From Bacteroidales bacterium (GTDB lineage Bacteria; Bacteroidota; Bacteroidia; Bacteroidales; UBA10428): DNA of 59,736 nucleotides. A model generated the notes under the pieces. The model searched no databases, was not told where the DNA came from, and worked only from the letters and a program-made list of their open reading frames with translations. Position numbers and translations under genes: made by a program. The first letter of the stretch is position 1, and every line of letters begins with the position of its first letter. The stretch spans positions 1 through 59,736 of the forward strand of contig JAFGQZ010000069.1 of assembly GCA_016935435.1 (NCBI GenBank), given 5' to 3'. Positions 10,038 through 20,002 of this stretch are shown here, in pieces.

Positions 10038-10607
10038 ATGAAGTATAGAATTTTATTTTTCCTGGTAATATTAGTATCAGCGCATACTGCTAAATGCCAA
10101 TCGACCACCGGGAATATAGTAATTGATGAATTGCTTGGGGCTTATTCCCCGAGGAATTTTTCTTCGCTACCTGTTACTGACGAACAACTCGAAATTATAC
10201 TGAAGTGCGGAATAAAAGCTCCCAGCGCACGGAACCTGCAACCCTGGAAGTTTACAGTTGTGCGGAACGTGCAAACCATGAAAGAGCTCATTGACAATGC
10301 CCTGCCCGGAAATGTTCTGATAATAATTTCTGGCAGGGAAGCGGACAATGGAAAGACACCCGATTTCGATTGCGGGCTTGCTACACAAAACATGTTTATT
10401 GCAGCAACTTCGCTCGGGTTAGGTGCGCGCATCTATGGGAGCCCGGTTGGGCTTGCCAACGAAATGAAGCAAAGACTGGAAATTCCGGAAGGGTACAAGG
10501 CAGTAATCATTTTACGTGTTGGCCATATCGAAAAAGATATCGATGCAGTATCTTCTGCCACTTCCAGAAATCCCATAGATGATATGGTAAACTACCTGAA
10601 TAAATAA
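10038..10607 (+). CDS. Nitroreductase-family protein with signal peptide
   Basis: The 189-residue protein starts with a signal peptide (MKYRILFFLVILVSAHTAKC), then a nitroreductase-like FMN-binding fold: CGIKAPSARNLQPWKFTVV near residues 55-75, a central DCGLATQNMFIAATSLGLGARIYG helix, and a C-terminal IILRVGHI strand. Members reduce nitro compounds, quinones or flavins with NAD(P)H. Export is unusual for a flavoprotein but recurs in Bacteroidota nitroreductases. A hydrophobic N-terminus ending in AKC-Q could also be a non-canonical lipobox. Substrate unknown. It stands alone between two hairpins. Confidence 0.75.
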   Translation: MKYRILFFLVILVSAHTAKCQSTTGNIVIDELLGAYSPRNFSSLPVTDEQLEIILKCGIKAPSARNLQPWKFTVVRNVQTMKELIDNALPGNVLIIISGREADNGKTPDFDCGLATQNMFIAATSLGLGARIYGSPVGLANEMKQRLEIPEGYKAVIILRVGHIEKDIDAVSSATSRNPIDDMVNYLNK

Positions 10608-10633
10608 AGCCACCTGCCTTGCGGCAGATGGCT
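10608..10633 (+). terminator. Hairpin after the nitroreductase gene
   Basis: An 11-bp inverted repeat with one mismatch (agccacctgcc / ggcagatggct, loop TTGC) directly follows the stop codon, with a short CCCCTTTT tail. It is a plausible intrinsic terminator. The remaining DNA to 10880 is AT-rich and I see no credible gene in it. Confidence 0.55.
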
Positions 10634-10880
10634 CCCCTTTTGCCATGAAATCAAAACAATGAAAACTACAAGTCGTTAATTTCTGTGAATTGTATAAAAA
10701 TAAGTTTTCGCTGCAAATATATAAAAATCTGTTCAACAAAAAATATCAGTTTTTTTTTCTAAGGATTAATCAGGCAAAATATATTGCAAATAGTTTTCAC
10801 AAAAATTGTTTTTGCTTTTGCTGTAAACCGTTCAAGCATATTTTTTGTATAATTGCCCCGTTAAATAGTTAATTGTATAT

Positions 10881-12941
10881 ATGGTGAAAAATATAACTGT
10901 CAGGCCCTGGTTTGGCCGGCTGGTTTTTTTTGTGTTGCTGATATTTATGGCATTTTTTTATAATTATCAGAATTATTTGTTTTACCGCCCCCAGTCGGTA
11001 CACGCATGGAGGCAGGCCGATTGTGCATCGCTTACCTTAAATTATTACCAGAACGGAATGCAATTTTTCAGGCCCGAGGTGCACAACCTTACTTCCGACG
11101 GTGGTACTACTGGTTATTGTTCCACCAGCGAAGTGCCGGTTTTGTATTACTTTGTAGCTGGCCTGTATAAGATGTTTGGCCCACATGAATTTTTTATCAG
11201 GCTGGTAAACATGCTTATATTTTTTACAGGGTTGTTCTTTCTATATAAAACCATAGTTCACCTGTACAACGATAAATTTTGGGGCATTGCCTTAAGCTTG
11301 TTGTTCTTCACTTCGCCGGTTTTAGTGTATTATGGGAACAATTTTCTTACCAATGTTTCGGCTCTTTCGTTGAGTATAGCCGGTTTGTATTTTTTCGTGC
11401 GCTATTATTCCGAAAGGCTTATGCGCTATCTTATCCTGTCGCTTTTTTTCTTAATGTTGGCCGGGTTCTTTAAAATAACCGCCTTAATGCCCCTGTTTGC
11501 CCTGATAGGTAGTTTTTTGTTGGAAAAGCTCGGGCTAATTAAAAATACTTATGTTTTTAAGCATTCAAAAGTTTTTTTGTTTGGTTCTGTTTCTGTTTTA
11601 ATCCTTGTCGGTGCCTGGATAGTTTATGCCGCCTATTACAACAAGTGTCACGATTGTTATTACTTTTCCACAACAATTTTCCCATTATGGGAAATGAGCA
11701 TGGAAAAAATTAAAGAATTGGCTGTGCATGTTGCACAATATTGGTTTACTGAATATTTTCATCCATTGGTGCACTTGTTTTTTGCCTTTTTGCTTGTATT
11801 AATTTTTGCCTTGCGGAGAAAAGCAGACCGGTTTTTTATGGTTGTGCTCTTATTGCTTATACTACAGTCGGTTGCCTATATTGTGCTACAATTTTGGACT
11901 TTCTACGACCACGATTATTATACCATAGAACAGAACATTGTGCCAGTGGTAATTATACTTACTGCTTTTGGTGCAATTAGGGCAACTAAGCCTCAGATAA
12001 GCAAATCGCTTGTGGTTAAGATTGTTTTTGCCTTTTTTCTGCTTTTTAATGTTCGGCATGCCAAACAGCAGGTAAGCGAACGTTACACAGGATGGAAAAA
12101 CCAATACTATAAAGAAAAAAAAGATATTTACAGTATTTCGCCATACCTGGTCGAACAGGGCCTGAAAAGCGACGATAAGGTTATTTTTGTCCCCGACGGA
12201 AGCAACGTATCGTTGTACCTGATGAACCAAAAAGGCTGGACCCAATATACCGATGCACGCTTTAACCGCGGAAATGCAATTATCTATAACCGCGACAGCG
12301 CAGGTATCGCAAAATCGATTGAGCAAGGCGCGCAGTACCTTATTGTCAACAATATTGCCGATATATACCTAAACCCCTACCTGAAAAGTTTTTGCAGCAA
12401 CCTGAAGGGCAAATATGGCGAGGTTTTGGTTTTTAGCCTTTCGGGAAATACCGCTAATTTTATTTTAAATGAACCAGTGGCAACAGATACCCTGATTTGT
12501 AATGCAGAAGTTACCGAAGAAGGTTTTTTTGCCGTGGCCAGCGGGGGCTTAGTTTTTGGAAATGGCAATACACAATCGGACGAAGAAGCCCTTACCGGTA
12601 GTTATAGTTCCAGGCTCACCCGCGAATCTCCGTATGGTATGACATACATCGAACCGAAAACCGTTTATGGCAAAAGTTATATGGTAACCGTTTGGCGCAA
12701 AGGTGGCAGCGAAGCCGGAATTATTGCCAGTGGCCCTGCGGAAAGCAATTTTTACTATAAAAATATAAAAAGCCATAAAACCGATACCCTTGGAGGATGG
12801 GAAAAACTTCAATTGCATTTTTTTGTGCCACGCTCCCTCGATGGAAAAGAACTAAAAATATATTTGTTTAACCCTTCGGAAGCACCGGTATATTTCGATA
12901 ACCTCGAAATTATCCGTTACGAAAGTATAGCAAACAGATAA
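10881..12941 (+). CDS. GT-C type (PMT/ArnT-like) membrane glycosyltransferase family protein
   Basis: The 686-residue protein has an N-terminal transmembrane helix followed by an acidic/basic periplasmic loop with the SVHAWRQADCASLTLNYY signature, the region that holds the catalytic acidic residue in GT-C enzymes of the ArnT/PMT type. About ten hydrophobic segments follow up to residue about 380. Residues about 390-686 form a soluble tail whose last 130 residues look like a beta-sandwich. Such enzymes transfer a sugar from a polyprenyl-phosphate donor on the outer face of the inner membrane. Donor and acceptor cannot be read from the sequence. The gene is monocistronic. Confidence 0.7.
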   Translation: MVKNITVRPWFGRLVFFVLLIFMAFFYNYQNYLFYRPQSVHAWRQADCASLTLNYYQNGMQFFRPEVHNLTSDGGTTGYCSTSEVPVLYYFVAGLYKMFGPHEFFIRLVNMLIFFTGLFFLYKTIVHLYNDKFWGIALSLLFFTSPVLVYYGNNFLTNVSALSLSIAGLYFFVRYYSERLMRYLILSLFFLMLAGFFKITALMPLFALIGSFLLEKLGLIKNTYVFKHSKVFLFGSVSVLILVGAWIVYAAYYNKCHDCYYFSTTIFPLWEMSMEKIKELAVHVAQYWFTEYFHPLVHLFFAFLLVLIFALRRKADRFFMVVLLLLILQSVAYIVLQFWTFYDHDYYTIEQNIVPVVIILTAFGAIRATKPQISKSLVVKIVFAFFLLFNVRHAKQQVSERYTGWKNQYYKEKKDIYSISPYLVEQGLKSDDKVIFVPDGSNVSLYLMNQKGWTQYTDARFNRGNAIIYNRDSAGIAKSIEQGAQYLIVNNIADIYLNPYLKSFCSNLKGKYGEVLVFSLSGNTANFILNEPVATDTLICNAEVTEEGFFAVASGGLVFGNGNTQSDEEALTGSYSSRLTRESPYGMTYIEPKTVYGKSYMVTVWRKGGSEAGIIASGPAESNFYYKNIKSHKTDTLGGWEKLQLHFFVPRSLDGKELKIYLFNPSEAPVYFDNLEIIRYESIANR

Positions 12942-13070
12942 AGTAAAATTGTTAATGACAGGTTTAACGCACCTAAGCATTATTTAGATTGAATCTATAT
13001 TAAGCCCCCTGCATAAACCTTTATTGACCATAAGCTGTTTTGGTTGTAACTTCAATAAAAATTTAAAATT

Positions 13071-13646
13071 ATGGCTTTTGAATTACCAAAATTACCCTAC
13101 GAACTTGAATCGCTCGATCCGGTAATTGACAAACGTACTATGGAATTCCATTATGGAAAGCACCATCAGGCTTATGTAAACAACCTAAACAATTTAATTC
13201 CCGGTACAAAATGGGAGAATGCTTCGCTCGAGGATATGATAAAAGGGGCAGAAGGTGGTATTTTTAACAATGCTGCCCAGGTGTGGAACCATACCTTTTA
13301 TTTCTTTTCTTTCCGATCGGGTGGCAGCACTGAACCTGAAGGAGCGCTGGCCGAGGCAATAAAAACAGGTTTTGGTTCATTCTCAGAATTTAAGGAACAA
13401 TTTTCGAAGGCTGCAGCAACAGTTTTTGGCTCTGGTTGGGCCTGGCTTTCCAAAGACAGTGCCGGTAAATTGTTGATAAGTCAGGAAAGTAATGCCGGTA
13501 ACCCCTTGCGAAGTGGCTTAACACCCATTCTTACCTGCGATGTTTGGGAACATGCCTATTACCTTGTATATCAAAACCGACGGCCCGACTATATTAAAGA
13601 TTTCTGGAATATTATTAACTGGGAAGTTGTATCGGCAAGGTTTTAA
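13071..13646 (+). CDS. sodB: Superoxide dismutase, Fe/Mn family
   Basis: The 191-residue cytosolic enzyme dismutates superoxide. All four metal ligands can be placed: H27 (FHYGKHH), H74 (VWNHTF), D157 and H161 (DVWEHAYY). The FGSGWAWL segment is also present. The overall pattern, NNAAQVWNHTFYF and a short C-terminus, is closer to FeSOD or cambialistic enzymes than to strict MnSOD, so sodB is preferred over sodA, but metal use cannot be fixed by eye. It is monocistronic, 129 nt after the glycosyltransferase, and convergent with kdsB. Confidence 0.93.
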   Translation: MAFELPKLPYELESLDPVIDKRTMEFHYGKHHQAYVNNLNNLIPGTKWENASLEDMIKGAEGGIFNNAAQVWNHTFYFFSFRSGGSTEPEGALAEAIKTGFGSFSEFKEQFSKAAATVFGSGWAWLSKDSAGKLLISQESNAGNPLRSGLTPILTCDVWEHAYYLVYQNRRPDYIKDFWNIINWEVVSARF

Positions 13647-13667
13647 TTCGAAATTGCAATAAAAAAG

Positions 13668-13705
13668 CGTGCCTCTGCCCGGTTAACTGCCAGGGAAGAG
13701 ACACG
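13668..13705. terminator. Bidirectional terminator between sodB and kdsB
   Basis: Inverted repeat cgtgcctctgccc / gggaagagacacg with two mismatches lies between the convergent genes. A T-rich stretch follows on the + strand, and six A precede it (six T on the - strand), so it could serve both genes. Confidence 0.6.
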
Positions 13706-13731
13706 TTTTATAGCTTAATATTTAAGCATTT

Positions 13732-14493
13732 TCAATCTTCCAGAATTTTTAATTTAAGGGCATGGGCTAAATCTTCCGGGGTGTCAATGCCAAAAGTTTC
13801 GAACTCAGTAATGGCTGTTTTTATTTTGTAACCATTTTCCAGCCAGCGCAATTGCTCCAACGATTCGGCCTTTTCGAGCAAACCTTGTTCGAGCGTTGTA
13901 ATTTCACTGAGCACATCAGCTTTGTAGGCATACAATCCAATGTGGTGATAGAAAATATGCCTTTCGAACCATTCGTTGTTCTCGAAACCCCTGATAAACG
14001 GAACCGGCGAACGGCTGAAATATAGGGCTTCCTTTTTCTTGTTAAGAATTACTTTGGGTTTGTTCGGATCGAAAATTACTGCCGGATCATCAATTACTTT
14101 CACCAGTGTGGCAATCTCAGCGGAAGCGTCTTTTACGAATATCTTTTTCAACATGTCAATTTGCCCGGGCAAAATAAAAGGTTCATCGCCCTGAATATTT
14201 ATAACAACATCAAAATTTTTCCCGGTTTTATGGCAATACAACTCCATTGCCTCCCTGCACCTGTCGGTACCGCTCGGGTGATCGGCCGATGTAATCAAAG
14301 CTTTTCCCCCTGCTTCGGTTACTGCTTCATAAATGCGGCTGTCGTCGGTAGCAACAATAACATGGTCGAGGCTTTGTTGCGCCCGTTCGTACACGCGCAT
14401 TATCATAGGTTTGCCATGTATATCGGCTAATGGTTTCCCTGGAAATCGGGTAGAAGCATACCGGGCAGGTATTATTCCCAAAAAATCTGGCAT
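13732..14493 (-). CDS. kdsB: 3-deoxy-manno-octulosonate cytidylyltransferase (CMP-Kdo synthetase)
   Basis: Activates Kdo with CTP for lipid A-core assembly. The 253-residue length matches the family. The N-terminal IIPARYASTRFPGKPLADIHGKPMI motif binds the nucleotide. VIVATDD, SGTDRC and VVINIQGDEPF are also characteristic, as is the C-terminal GYKIKTAITEFETFGIDTPEDL. It is cytosolic. It diverges from the sigma-54 activator gene, with 145 nt between the start codons. Together with the LptE-like gene it shows that the host makes LPS. Confidence 0.96.
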   Translation of the reverse strand: MPDFLGIIPARYASTRFPGKPLADIHGKPMIMRVYERAQQSLDHVIVATDDSRIYEAVTEAGGKALITSADHPSGTDRCREAMELYCHKTGKNFDVVINIQGDEPFILPGQIDMLKKIFVKDASAEIATLVKVIDDPAVIFDPNKPKVILNKKKEALYFSRSPVPFIRGFENNEWFERHIFYHHIGLYAYKADVLSEITTLEQGLLEKAESLEQLRWLENGYKIKTAITEFETFGIDTPEDLAHALKLKILED

Positions 14494-14542
14494 AATGTTC
14501 TTAAATAAGGTTAAACAAAATGAATTTTTTTAGTGAATATTG

Positions 14543-14550
14543 TAATTTTG
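14543..14550 (+). promoter_or_regulatory. Candidate Bacteroidota -7 element upstream of the sigma-54 activator gene
   Basis: TAATTTTG matches the TAnnTTTG -7 consensus of the Bacteroidota primary sigma factor. It lies 89 nt before ATG 14639. I do not see a convincing TTTG -33 partner at the expected distance, so this is only a candidate. Confidence 0.3.
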
Positions 14551-14638
14551 TCAGTTGGTGTAAAAATAGAAAAATTAATAATTTCACGTATCGGCAGATA
14601 ATAAAGAATTGCCCTGCCTGACAAATTTGCCTGTATTT

Positions 14639-15874
14639 ATGAATGCACAAACTATTAAGCAACGTTTTGGTATTATCGGAAACTCGCCCGGGCTAAACAG
14701 GGCAATTGAAGTTGCGGTGCAGGTAGCCCCTACCGATTTATCGGTGCTTATTACCGGCGAGAGCGGGGTTGGAAAGGAAGTTTTTCCGCAAATAATACAT
14801 GCTTACAGTTCACGCAAACATGGAACCTATATTGCCGTTAACTGTGGGGCAATACCTGAAGGTACTATCGATTCGGAATTATTTGGGCATGAAAAAGGTT
14901 CTTTTACTGGCGCTTACGATAGCAGAAAAGGGTATTTCGAAGTGGCAAACGGTGGCACTATTTTTCTTGATGAGGTTGCAGAGTTGCCCCTTTCAACACA
15001 GGTAAGGTTGTTGCGCGTATTGGAAACCGGCGAATTTCTCAGGGTTGGTTCTTCAAAAATAATAAAAACCAATGTGCGGGTTATTGCTGCTACTAATGTT
15101 GACATACCCCATGCCATTGCAGAAAATAAATTTCGCGAGGACCTGTTTTACCGCTTAAATACCGTGCCAATCCAAATTCCGCCATTAAGGCTCCGGCGCG
15201 AAGATATCAACCTGCTGTTCAGGAAATTTGCCGTTGACTTTGCCGAGCGGAACCGCATGCCTGCTATTTCGCTTACCGACGATGCACGTACTATTCTTGA
15301 AAAATACAGCTGGCCCGGCAATATCAGGCAACTTAAAAATATTGCCGAACAAATATCGGTTATTGAAACCAATAGGGTAATCGATGGCATTGCCATGCGG
15401 CAATACCTGCCCGATTATTCCGAAGAAAAACTGCCTGCACTGTACCATCGCGAAACGGTCGATCAAAAAACGTTCAACTCCGAAAGGGAATTGCTGTATA
15501 AAATTCTTTTCGATATGAAAAACGATATGACCGATCTTAAGAAGCTAGTACATGATATAATCGAAAGGGGAGGGGTCGATGCCGATTTGCACTCAACAAA
15601 TGCGAAAATAATTCAGAAACTTTATCGCGATGAGCCGGCTATTGTTGAAGACGAAGTGCCAAAGCATACTTTCAATATAAATACAAGCCAATCCGATATT
15701 ATACAGGATACCGAAGAAATTGTCGAAGAATCGCTCTCACTCGAAGAAAAAGAAAAAGAATTTATATTAAAGGCCCTTGCCAAACATGGAGGGCGAAGAA
15801 AAAATGCTGCCGACGAACTGGGCATATCAGAAAGAACATTGTACCGAAAAATTAAGGAATATGATATTAACTAG
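14639..15874 (+). CDS. Sigma-54 interaction domain Fis-type transcriptional regulator (no receiver domain)
   Basis: 411 residues from ATG 14639; the frame extends to a TTG at 14609, but the ATG gives the conserved MNAQTIKQRFGIIGNS start. The AAA+ domain has Walker A GESGVGKE (40-47), GSFTGA (87-92, the sigma-54 contact loop, normally GAFTGA), Walker B GTIFLDEV and an arginine-finger region FREDLFYRLN. The last about 45 residues are a Fis-like helix-turn-helix (AADELGISERTLYRKI). There is no N-terminal receiver, PAS or GAF domain; the AAA+ domain starts almost at once, so activity is not obviously controlled by phosphorylation. It overlaps the LptE-like gene by 14 nt and probably begins the activator-lptE-TPR-secG operon. 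Confidence 0.9.
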   Translation: MNAQTIKQRFGIIGNSPGLNRAIEVAVQVAPTDLSVLITGESGVGKEVFPQIIHAYSSRKHGTYIAVNCGAIPEGTIDSELFGHEKGSFTGAYDSRKGYFEVANGGTIFLDEVAELPLSTQVRLLRVLETGEFLRVGSSKIIKTNVRVIAATNVDIPHAIAENKFREDLFYRLNTVPIQIPPLRLRREDINLLFRKFAVDFAERNRMPAISLTDDARTILEKYSWPGNIRQLKNIAEQISVIETNRVIDGIAMRQYLPDYSEEKLPALYHRETVDQKTFNSERELLYKILFDMKNDMTDLKKLVHDIIERGGVDADLHSTNAKIIQKLYRDEPAIVEDEVPKHTFNINTSQSDIIQDTEEIVEESLSLEEKEKEFILKALAKHGGRRKNAADELGISERTLYRKIKEYDIN

Positions 15875-16391
15875 AACAAAAATATTGAAAATTGCCTTTG
15901 TGTTAATTTTACCCGTATTTATTGCCGCAGGATGTTTTAGTTTACGGTACGATTTTAAAGGGGGCGTTTCCATAAGGCCTGAAATAAAAACCTTTTCGGT
16001 ACAATATTTCGACAACAGGGCCAGTTTGGTTGAGCCCTCGTTCAGCCAAAGGTTTACCGATGCCTTGCGGGAATATATTGAAAAAAATACCAACCTCAGG
16101 TATGTAAATGGCTTGGGCGATGTCGATTTTTCGGGCCATATATCAACCTACCAAATTACTTCCCAGGCTGTTGTGTCGGGTGAAAGCTCTGCAATGGTAC
16201 GGTTTACAATTGGGGTTAAGTTTAGCTTTATGGACACAAAACTGCCCGAGGAAGATTTTGACAAAACTCTTTCGGCTTTCAGGGAATTTGCAAGCACACA
16301 AAGTTTTAGTTCTGTCGAACAATCGCTTTCGGGCGAAATTATTGACGAACTTATTGAACAGATATATATTGCTGCTTTTGTTAACTGGTAA
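15861..16391 (+). CDS. lptE: LptE-family LPS-assembly lipoprotein
   Basis: 176 residues from ATG 15861. The start is set by the lipoprotein signal: a hydrophobic helix ending in IAAGC, with C25 as the lipidation site. In-frame codons further upstream lie inside the preceding gene and lack a signal. The mature part matches the short Bacteroidota LptE-like family (SIRPEIKTFSVQYFDNRA, PSFSQRFTDALREYI, FSGHISTYQITSQAV). LptE plugs the LptD barrel and delivers LPS to the outer leaflet. It overlaps the activator gene by 14 nt and is followed after 9 nt by the TPR gene, so translational coupling is likely. Confidence 0.88.
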   Translation: MILTRTKILKIAFVLILPVFIAAGCFSLRYDFKGGVSIRPEIKTFSVQYFDNRASLVEPSFSQRFTDALREYIEKNTNLRYVNGLGDVDFSGHISTYQITSQAVVSGESSAMVRFTIGVKFSFMDTKLPEEDFDKTLSAFREFASTQSFSSVEQSLSGEIIDELIEQIYIAAFVNW

Positions 16392-16400
16392 ATTTTTGCA

Positions 16401-17321
16401 ATGAATGTACAGGAAATAACCCACTTTATCGATAATTTGTCAGAACTAAACAGTGAAACAGCAATCGATCTTACCCTGCTTGCCGATCAATATCCGTATT
16501 TTCAGGCTGCCCAACTGCTGCGTATCAAAAACCTGTATATGCTTTCTCCGGCCATGGCAACCCCTGCACTTAATTTCACGGCAGCTTATGTTACCGACAG
16601 AAGAATTTTATATTACCTTTTGCACCCTATCGAAGAAAAACCTGTTATAGCAAAACCCCGTTCGCACGAAAAGGAAGTTAAAGACACCATTCGTGAAAAT
16701 ATTTCCGATACCCTGCAATACCAAAAAGAGCTGGCCAAGGCCGATACTACCGATGAAATTGAGTTTACGGCTTCTATCGATTTGCGCAAGGAATACGGTC
16801 AAGGCATTGAGCTTGATGAGTATGTCGTTCGGATAAATAACGATAAAGATACTTTTGAATTATTAAGCGACAATACAGGATATACAGCCGGGGAGTATAA
16901 TGTCGAGGCCGGGGAAGATGTGGCCGTGGACCAGCCGGTAAACGATGCCGAAAAAGAAGTTGTTGATATTCTTTCGCTTATTAATAAAAATGTTCCTGCT
17001 GAAACATTGGCTGATAGCCATAGCAGCAATGCAGAAGGAAAATCAAAGAACGATTCGCTTATAGACAACTTTTTAAAAACGAACCCCAAAATTGTTCCTG
17101 TAAAGCCTGGCGAGACCCCTGTTAAAGATATATCGGAAGATTCGGTTAAAGAAAGCGATCATTTGATAACCGATACGCTGGCAACGATATATCTTAACCA
17201 GGGCAATTATGCAAAAGCAATTTTTGCTTACGAAAAATTAAGTTTGAAATATCCGGAAAAAAGTGCTTACTTTGCCGCTCAAATTACTGAGATAAAAAAA
17301 TTAATAGAAAAAACTAAATAG
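16401..17321 (+). CDS. Conserved TPR-like protein of the LptE-SecG operon
   Basis: 306 residues with no signal peptide. The N-terminal about 75 residues are helical (ITHFIDNLSELNSETAIDLTLLADQYPYFQAAQLL). A long polar, acidic linker follows, with a repeated IDNFLKTNP-type motif. The C-terminus (residues about 255-306) reads as one or two TPR motifs (DTLATIYLNQGNYAKAIFAYEKLSLKYP). This uncharacterised gene recurs between LptE-like and secG genes in Bacteroidota. It may scaffold a protein complex, but no function is established. It lies 9 nt after lptE and 8 nt before secG. Confidence 0.7.
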   Translation: MNVQEITHFIDNLSELNSETAIDLTLLADQYPYFQAAQLLRIKNLYMLSPAMATPALNFTAAYVTDRRILYYLLHPIEEKPVIAKPRSHEKEVKDTIRENISDTLQYQKELAKADTTDEIEFTASIDLRKEYGQGIELDEYVVRINNDKDTFELLSDNTGYTAGEYNVEAGEDVAVDQPVNDAEKEVVDILSLINKNVPAETLADSHSSNAEGKSKNDSLIDNFLKTNPKIVPVKPGETPVKDISEDSVKESDHLITDTLATIYLNQGNYAKAIFAYEKLSLKYPEKSAYFAAQITEIKKLIEKTK

Positions 17322-17329
17322 ATTAAACA

Positions 17330-17671
17330 ATGTACCAGTTAATTTCTGTATTAATTCTTTTGGTTTGTGTACTGCTGGTATTGGTAGTATTGGTCCAGAA
17401 TTCTAAAGGTGGCGGGCTTGCTGCCAATTTCGCAAGTTCAAACCAGGTAATGGGTGTAAGGAAAACTGCCGATTTTCTTGAGAAATCGACATGGACCCTT
17501 GCCGGCGCTTTGTTGGTATTAAGTGTACTTGCCAGTATGACAATACCCAAAGGCATTGAAGATAAAAAATCGCGCATCGAAGACCAGGTAACCAACAGCC
17601 AGGGGCCTATTAGTTCCGACATGATACCTGGTACAGCCGGTCAGTATCCTTCCGGAGAAGAAGAAGAATAG
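17330..17671 (+). CDS. secG: Preprotein translocase subunit SecG
   Basis: Small inner-membrane subunit of SecYEG. The 113-residue protein has two transmembrane helices (about 3-22 and 52-72). They are separated by the conserved cytoplasmic loop VLVQNSKGGGLAANFASSNQVMGVRKTADFLEKSTW, which is quoted here only as a location (about residues 24-52) and contains the GGGL-GVR-T-FL signature. The C-terminus is acidic and polar, as usual in this phylum. It is the last gene of its operon and is followed by a strong terminator. Confidence 0.93.
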   Translation: MYQLISVLILLVCVLLVLVVLVQNSKGGGLAANFASSNQVMGVRKTADFLEKSTWTLAGALLVLSVLASMTIPKGIEDKKSRIEDQVTNSQGPISSDMIPGTAGQYPSGEEEE

Positions 17672-17693
17672 CCTCTTAGGGCCTGCAAATTAT

Positions 17694-17732
17694 AAAAGTG
17701 TCAGTATGTCATACATGCTGACACTTTTTTTT
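17694..17732 (+). terminator. Strong intrinsic terminator after secG
   Basis: A 16-bp stem with one G-U wobble (5' arm 17694-17709, CAT loop, 3' arm 17713-17728) runs into eight T (17725-17732). It separates the secG operon from groES-groEL. The remaining 213 nt before groES hold its promoter. I saw no CIRCE-type inverted repeat there. Confidence 0.9.
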
Positions 17733-17945
17733 ATTTCTTTAGTTTGGCCAAAATGCACATGTAACATATTTAAATTTAGGCAGGTACATATATTAAACCA
17801 GTACATTCGTCATTATTTATAATAATAATAACTGAAAAAGTGTCGGAAAAACTGCCTCAAAATAGCCTAAAATATTGCTGGCATAAAATATGATAAACAC
17901 ACCGCGGAAAATTTTAAGATATGTTTAACTAAAAATATAAGTAAA

Positions 17946-18224
17946 ATGTCTGAAGTAAAAATTAAACCTTTAGCTGACAGGGTACTGGTTAAGCCTCAGG
18001 AAGCAGAAGAGCGCACAGCCAGTGGAATTATTATTCCCGATTCTGCCAAAGAAAAACCACAAAAAGGAATTGTTGTTGCTGTTGGTTCCGGCTCGAAAGA
18101 CGAAAAAATGGAAGTTAAAGTTGGCGATGTTGTACTTTACGGAAAATACGCCGGCACCGAGCTATCGGTGGAAGGTAAAGATTACCTGATGATGCGGCAG
18201 TCCGACATTCTGGCAATTATTTAA
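17946..18224 (+). CDS. groS: Co-chaperonin GroES (Hsp10)
   Basis: The 92-residue lid of the GroEL folding chamber. It contains the family signature [20 protein letters not shown], the mobile loop [14 protein letters not shown] that docks on GroEL, and the C-terminal [11 protein letters not shown] ... [13 protein letters not shown]. It is followed after 25 nt by groEL and is certainly co-transcribed with it. The secG terminator 213 nt upstream implies its own promoter. Confidence 0.98.
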   Translation: MSEVKIKPLADRVLVKPQEAEERTASGIIIPDSAKEKPQKGIVVAVGSGSKDEKMEVKVGDVVLYGKYAGTELSVEGKDYLMMRQSDILAII

Positions 18225-18237
18225 TTGTAAAACTTAA

Positions 18238-19881
<1,644 letters not shown>

Positions 19882-19907
19882 AATATACCTGAGAATTTAT
19901 TCAAAAG

Positions 19908-19938
19908 CCCGGTACCACATTTGGTGCCGGGTTTTTTT
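19908..19938. terminator. Terminator between groEL and the eCIS operon
   Basis: A 10-bp stem with one G-U pair (cccggtacca / tggtgccggg, loop CATT) is followed by seven T on the + strand. The - strand side is followed by CTTTTG, so it may also receive transcripts from the convergent eCIS operon that ends at 20003. Confidence 0.85.
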
Positions 19939-20002
19939 GCATTTATCGCAATTATATCCTTTGCTGGTTTTACTGAGTTTCGCTGAGGACTGATAATATT
20001 GC

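Noticed and set aside
10690..10872. 60-codon + strand frame before the glycosyltransferase gene
   Set aside because: Low-complexity Phe/Lys/Cys composition, no family resemblance and it lies in AT-rich intergenic DNA.
17733..17945. CIRCE-type operator before groES
   Set aside because: I looked for TTAGCACTC-N9-GAGTGCTAA and did not find it or a close relative.
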